From contig JAJZWW010000101.1 in NCBI GenBank assembly GCA_021846485.1, positions 1 through 9,077 of the forward strand: a stretch of 9,077 bases of DNA, written 5' to 3'. Source of the DNA: Actinomycetes bacterium (GTDB lineage Bacteria; Actinomycetota; Acidimicrobiia; Acidimicrobiales; Palsa-688). How positions within the stretch are numbered: position 1 is the stretch's first letter; every line of letters begins with the position of its first letter. The notes under the pieces were generated by a model that saw only the letters and a program-made list of their open reading frames with translations, was not told the DNA's origin and ran no database searches. The position numbers and the translations under genes are program-made. Below, piece after piece: positions 5,656 to 9,077 of the stretch.

Positions 5656-7173
5656 GTGCCCTCATCCCTCAGCCGACGACGTTTCCTGACCGGTGCTCTC
5701 CGAGCCGGCGCGGGGGCGGCCACGATCTCGTTCACCGGCGGGATCGCCGGTGTCCCCCGAGCCGGGGCGACGCTGCCGGCGGGAGTGACCTCAGCACCGG
5801 GGAGCCCCCCGCGGTTCCAACGGTTCGTGTCCCGCCCCGACCTGCGACCACCCGGAGTGTGGATCAACAAGGCTCCGGCGGGCAGCGGTCCGGGGTCCCC
5901 CAGCTACCTGTTCGCTGCGACCATCACCGCTCCCGGAGCGACCTACCCGGCGGGGGCCCAACCGGGATTGATGATCTTCGACCGGGGGGGCCGACTGGTG
6001 TGGTTCCGACCCCAGGTCCCCCTCGATGTCGAGCCGTTCAACTTCTCGGTCCAGACCTACCGCGGCAAGCCGGTGCTCACCTGGTTCCAGGGCACCCTCG
6101 GGCCGGGCTTCGCGACCGCTGGCGAGTACTTCCTCGCCGACGACACCTACAAGACGATCACCACGGTCCGCGGCTCGCTCGGGATCCCCTGCGACCTGCA
6201 CGAGCTCCTGCTCACCCCCGAGGGCACGGCACTGCACACCGCCTACGAGCATCTCCCGGCCGCGGAGCTGTACAACGGCCACGCGATGGAGGTGGACGTG
6301 GCCACCGGTGAGCTGGTATTCGACTGGTCGTGCTACCCGGCGGTGCCGGTGTCCAAGACCTACACCCCCGGCAACGCCGACTACTTCCACATCAACTCGA
6401 TCGACCTGTGGCCGGGGGAGGCCCGTAACCTGCTGATCTCCTCGCGCAACACCTCCGCGGTCTACCTCGTGGAGCGCTCGACCAAGGCGATCGTCTGGCA
6501 AGCCGGTGGGAAGGGTTCTTCGTTCGAGATGGTGGGTCCCGGTGCCCGCTACGAGTACCAGCACGACGCCCGATCCCTTTCCGACGGGAGCGGGTTCTCG
6601 GTCTTCGACGACGCCAGCCCGCCCTCCCCGGAGCACCAGGCGTGGGCCAAGACGCTGCGGGTCGACACCACCAACCGCCAGGTGCGCCTCGTCGAGGAGC
6701 TGAGCCACACCACCCTGCCGCTCGTGGTCGGCAGCCAGGGCGACAACCAACTCCTGCCCGACGGCTCACACTTCGTCGGCTGGGGTTCGGCCCCGTACTT
6801 CTCGCAGTTCGCCCCGGACGGGACCATGGTCCTCGACGGTCGCTTCGCCGACGGCGTGGAGAGCTACCGCACCTTCACCGCCGATTGGATCGGCAACCCG
6901 GCCGGCCGGGAGCTGGCCTTCGTGGTCCGCCGGGGCAGCCGGCCCGGAGAGCTCACCGCCTACACCAGCTGGAACGGAGCCACCGAGGTTGCCTACTGGA
7001 GGGTGAGCGCGGGGAGCTCGACGGCGACGCTCACCGAAGCGACCACCGTCGCCCGTCACGGCTTCGAGACCGCCGTGGAGCTCACCGCGTCAGGGGCAAC
7101 CGAGTTCCAGGTCACCGCGCTCAGCATCGCCGGACAGCCCCTCGGGACCTCGGCAGTGGTGTCGGCGAGCTGA
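5656..7173 (+). CDS. Tat-exported arylsulfotransferase-family protein
   Basis: Predicted 505 residues from a GTG with a strong ribosome site. The N-terminus has a twin-arginine signal, SRRRFLTG (6-13), then a hydrophobic stretch (14-33) and an Ala-rich cleavage region, so it should be exported folded. Residues ~80-400 show the repeated strand pattern of the ASST/Arylsulfotran_2 beta-propeller: GLMIFDRGGRLVWFRP (104-119), CDLHELLLTPEGT (179-191), HAMEVDVATGELVFDW (209-224), DYFHINSIDLW (242-252), LLISSRNTSAVYLVE (259-273), YEYQHDARSLSDG (299-311) and NQLLPDGSHFVGWG (364-377). Conserved His residues at 182, 209, 245 and 303 are candidates for the active site; in E. coli AssT a His carries the sulfuryl group. 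Known ASSTs move sulfate between phenols, but many actinobacterial homologues are untested, so the reaction here is inference. The C-terminal ~75 residues look like a small beta domain. It ends before a palindromic terminator; no DsbA/DsbB-like partner lies in the window. Confidence 0.9.
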   Translation: MPSSLSRRRFLTGALRAGAGAATISFTGGIAGVPRAGATLPAGVTSAPGSPPRFQRFVSRPDLRPPGVWINKAPAGSGPGSPSYLFAATITAPGATYPAGAQPGLMIFDRGGRLVWFRPQVPLDVEPFNFSVQTYRGKPVLTWFQGTLGPGFATAGEYFLADDTYKTITTVRGSLGIPCDLHELLLTPEGTALHTAYEHLPAAELYNGHAMEVDVATGELVFDWSCYPAVPVSKTYTPGNADYFHINSIDLWPGEARNLLISSRNTSAVYLVERSTKAIVWQAGGKGSSFEMVGPGARYEYQHDARSLSDGSGFSVFDDASPPSPEHQAWAKTLRVDTTNRQVRLVEELSHTTLPLVVGSQGDNQLLPDGSHFVGWGSAPYFSQFAPDGTMVLDGRFADGVESYRTFTADWIGNPAGRELAFVVRRGSRPGELTAYTSWNGATEVAYWRVSAGSSTATLTEATTVARHGFETAVELTASGATEFQVTALSIAGQPLGTSAVVSAS

Positions 7174-7192
7174 GCCGAACAGGCGATGACGT

Positions 7193-7220
7193 CCCTGCCT
7201 CGCCGGCCGGCGAGGCAGGG
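7193..7220. terminator. Bidirectional palindromic terminator between convergent genes
   Basis: A perfect 28-bp palindrome (14-bp arms, CCCTGCCTCGCCGG and its complement) lies in the 79-bp gap between the convergent arylsulfotransferase-like and DUF3566 genes. It would fold into a very stable hairpin in either transcript. There is no T-run, common for actinobacterial hairpin terminators. A second, outer pair, CTGAGCCG (7170-7177) and CGGCTCAG (7249-7256), holds the two stop codons. Confidence 0.8.
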
Positions 7221-7252
7221 CAGGGGCGCCTCGGTACGGCTGCCCAGCCGGC

Positions 7253-7870
7253 TCAGACCCGCTCCACCACCTCGACGGTCTGCACACCGCCGACCACGTC
7301 GCTGATCAGATTGTAGAGCACGGCGGCGACGGTGTTGGCGAGGGTTCCGACCAGGGCCAGGGCGCCGGCGGCAGCAGCCGAGTACTCGAGCACCGGAAGG
7401 GGATGGAGCACGAAGCGCCGCTTGTCCGCAAGGGTTCGCACCGCCCGCTCGACGTCCCGGATAAGGTGCAGGCCAGCGGCGACCTGCCAGGCGACCGCTC
7501 CACCGGCGAGCACGATCACCGCCAGGAGCAGGTAGAAGACCAGCGACACCTTGAACACCGTCCAGACGTCGACGTGGCGCACCAAGCGGCGTGACACGGC
7601 ACGACCGGCGGCATGCGGCGGGGCGGGAAGGACCGGGATCGCCTGGGTTGCCTCAATCGCAGGCTGATCCGCGGCCGGGCCCCACCCGGTCGCAGCATCA
7701 CTCGCGCCGCTGGCCGCTCCCGACTGCCATCGCCGGCGTCCCAGACCCCCGGCGCGCTCCGCCCCGGTGACTCGCTCGGCGTAGCCGTCCGGTCCGCGAG
7801 CGCTCCCGTAGCGGGTCGGCAGGGGCGAGGCTGCCTCCGGCCCGGTGGACCCGGGCTGCTCACCGCTCAC
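7253..7870 (-). CDS. DUF3566 transmembrane protein downstream of gyrA
   Basis: Predicted 205-residue membrane protein. Residues 1-90 are a low-complexity Gly/Ala/Pro/Arg-rich cytosolic tail, as in most DUF3566 proteins. RRLVRHVDVWTVFKVSLVFY (94-113) opens the DUF3566 domain. Membrane segment 1 is about 107-132, an amphipathic loop with LHLIRDVERAVRTLA lies between, and membrane segment 2 is about 164-188, followed by YNLISDVVGGVQTVEV. The family is a hallmark gene right after gyrA in Actinobacteria; I recall the mycobacterial member CwsA being tied to CrgA and Wag31, but this small two-helix protein is only loosely comparable and its function is unassigned. The GTG start at 7870 follows the purine run AGGGGGAG by 3 nt. 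The gap to gyrA is 63 bp, consistent with co-transcription. Confidence 0.93.
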   Translation of the reverse strand: MSGEQPGSTGPEAASPLPTRYGSARGPDGYAERVTGAERAGGLGRRRWQSGAASGASDAATGWGPAADQPAIEATQAIPVLPAPPHAAGRAVSRRLVRHVDVWTVFKVSLVFYLLLAVIVLAGGAVAWQVAAGLHLIRDVERAVRTLADKRRFVLHPLPVLEYSAAAAGALALVGTLANTVAAVLYNLISDVVGGVQTVEVVERV

Positions 7871-7933
7871 CTGCTCCCCCTCGCCGGGTGCGGCGGTCCA
7901 CCTTCGTCCCGGGAGACGCGACGGGGACTCATC

Positions 7934-9077
7934 TCATCCCTGCGCCTCGCCGTCGTCGACCGCCAGGACCGGCGCCACCGACGCGACCAGCTGGCCGGGG
8001 TCGAGGCTCACCAAGCGGACCCCCGTGGCGTCCCTACCCTGGCTCGAGATCTCCCTGACCGGCATGCGGACGGTGACCCCGGCGGAGGAGATGACGAGGA
8101 TCTCGTCGTCGAGGCCGACCATGAAGGCGGCGACCACCCGCCCCCGCTGGGCGGTGAGGCGGATCCCGCGGACACCGAGGCCGCCCCGCCCCTGACAGTT
8201 GAAGTGGTGGAGCTGGGTCCGCTTGCCGTAGCCGGCATCGGTCGCGAGGAGGATGCTCGTGTCGTCACGGGCCAGATCCACCGAGACGACCTCGTCGCCG
8301 GCTCGGAGGTTCATCCCCCGCACCCCCGCGGCGTCGCGACCCATCGGGCGGACGTCCTCCTCGGTGAAGCGGATCGCCATGCCGTTCGCGCTGACCATGA
8401 AGATGTCGTCCCCACCGCTGGTCACGATGACCCCCACCAACTCGTCCCCGTCGCGCAGGTTGATGGCGATGAACCCGTCCCGGCGTGATTTGTCGTACTC
8501 CGAGAAGGTCGTCTTCTTCACCTGACCCGACTTCGTGGCGAACAGCAGGTAGCGGTCGGGGGGGAACTCGCGGGTGTCGACCAGGGTCTGGACGTGCTCC
8601 CCGGGCGCCAGGGGGAGCAGGTTGACGATGGCCGTCCCCCGAGCAGTCCGCTCCTTCACCGGGATCTCGTAGGTCCGCAGCCTGTACACCTTGCCCAGGT
8701 TGGAGAAGAACAGCAGGTGGGCGTGAGCGCTGGTGTGGATCACCCGGGTGATGTAATCCTCGTCGCGCAGGCGGGTGCCGGCTACCCCCCTTCCGCCGCG
8801 GGCCTGGGTCCGGAAAGCCGAGGCCGGCACCGCCTTGACATAGCCGGCCTGGGTCATCGTGACGACCAGCTCCTCGTCGTCGATCAGGTCCTCGGCCCCC
8901 ATGTCTCCGGGGTCGAAGGTGATCTCCGCCACCCGATCCGTCGCGAACTCCTCGCGCACCGCGACCAGCTCGGTCTTGATCACCCCGCGCAGCACCCCTT
9001 CGTCGGCGAGGATCGCTTCCAGCTCGGCGACCTGGGCGCGCAGCTCCTCTATGCGGGCCTCGATCTGCGCCCGCCCG
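7934..9077 (-). CDS. gyrA: DNA gyrase subunit A, C-terminal part (5' end beyond window)
   Basis: The frame is open from the right edge (9077) to a TGA at 7934, about 380 codons. It starts in the coiled-coil end of the breakage-reunion domain (AQIEARIEELRAQVAELEAI) with the linker GVLRGVIKTEL. The six-bladed beta-pinwheel that wraps DNA and introduces negative supercoils follows. The GyrA box appears as QARGGRG (8786-8806), against the consensus Q(R/K)RGG(R/K)G. A degenerate second copy, QGRGGLG, is at 8174-8194; a second box is known in mycobacterial GyrA. Later blades show MGRDAAGVRGM and SQGRDATGVRLV. The tail after the last blade is short and mildly acidic (DDGEAQG). ParC is unlikely because of the intact-looking first box and the DUF3566 gene downstream. 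No internal start is real; the ATG/GTG codons inside are not gene starts. Confidence 0.97.
   Translation of the reverse strand, partial: GRAQIEARIEELRAQVAELEAILADEGVLRGVIKTELVAVREEFATDRVAEITFDPGDMGAEDLIDDEELVVTMTQAGYVKAVPASAFRTQARGGRGVAGTRLRDEDYITRVIHTSAHAHLLFFSNLGKVYRLRTYEIPVKERTARGTAIVNLLPLAPGEHVQTLVDTREFPPDRYLLFATKSGQVKKTTFSEYDKSRRDGFIAINLRDGDELVGVIVTSGGDDIFMVSANGMAIRFTEEDVRPMGRDAAGVRGMNLRAGDEVVSVDLARDDTSILLATDAGYGKRTQLHHFNCQGRGGLGVRGIRLTAQRGRVVAAFMVGLDDEILVISSAGVTVRMPVREISSQGRDATGVRLVSLDPGQLVASVAPVLAVDDGEAQG

Noticed and set aside
5791..6750. 319-codon minus-strand frame
   Set aside because: It is antisense to the arylsulfotransferase-like gene and shows no motifs.
7174..7252. tRNA-Ile/tRNA-Ala genes often found after gyrA-DUF3566
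   Set aside because: The gap is only 79 bp, is filled by a palindrome, and shows no tRNA arms.
7613..8488. 291-codon plus-strand frame
   Set aside because: It is antisense to DUF3566 and gyrA, which are both firmly recognised on the minus strand.

Overview
The window is very GC-rich and most likely comes from an actinobacterium, plausibly of class Acidimicrobiia. Three things point that way. A gyrA-type gene is followed directly by a DUF3566 membrane protein, the classic actinobacterial gyrA neighbourhood. The exported protein at the left edge carries tandem repeats containing GYWL, a style I associate with secreted Acidimicrobiia proteins. GTG starts and a leaderless-type promoter are also present. 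The taxon is inference and was not tested by any search.

Layout from left to right. (1) 1-1943, minus strand: the N-terminal ~647 residues of a large secreted protein, with a signal peptide, an actinobacterial N-terminal module, a DUF1906 (Rv2525c/GH25-like) domain, an IPT/TIG domain, and the first GYWL repeats running off the window edge. (2) 2076-3332, minus strand: a class III PLP-dependent omega-aminotransferase. (3) 3467-4438, plus strand: an aldo/keto reductase, divergent from the aminotransferase across 134 bp that hold a strong inverted repeat. (4) 4473-4842, plus strand: a composite relic. The first 44 residues of a LacI-family regulator are joined, out of frame, to the last ~75 residues of a DHA2-like MFS transporter. 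This looks like a deletion scar. (5) 4832-5503, minus strand: a class I glutamine amidotransferase-like protein, apparently leaderless. (6) 5656-7173, plus strand: a Tat-exported arylsulfotransferase-family beta-propeller protein. (7) 7193-7220: a perfect 28-bp palindrome that probably ends transcription from both sides. (8) 7253-7870 and 7934-9077, minus strand: the DUF3566 protein and the C-terminal domain of DNA gyrase subunit A, whose N-terminal part lies beyond the right edge.

How the parts relate. gyrA and the DUF3566 gene form a housekeeping module. The aminotransferase, reductase, LacI remnant and MFS remnant look like what is left of a small regulated uptake and catabolic locus whose regulator and transporter have been lost by one deletion. 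The arylsulfotransferase-like and DUF1906 proteins both act outside the membrane but are not visibly linked. No gene-free stretch exceeds 152 bases. The gaps at 1944-2075, 3333-3466, 5504-5655 and 7174-7252 each hold an inverted repeat, described below. I see no RNA gene, CRISPR array, insertion sequence or phage gene, and no clear new multi-gene system.
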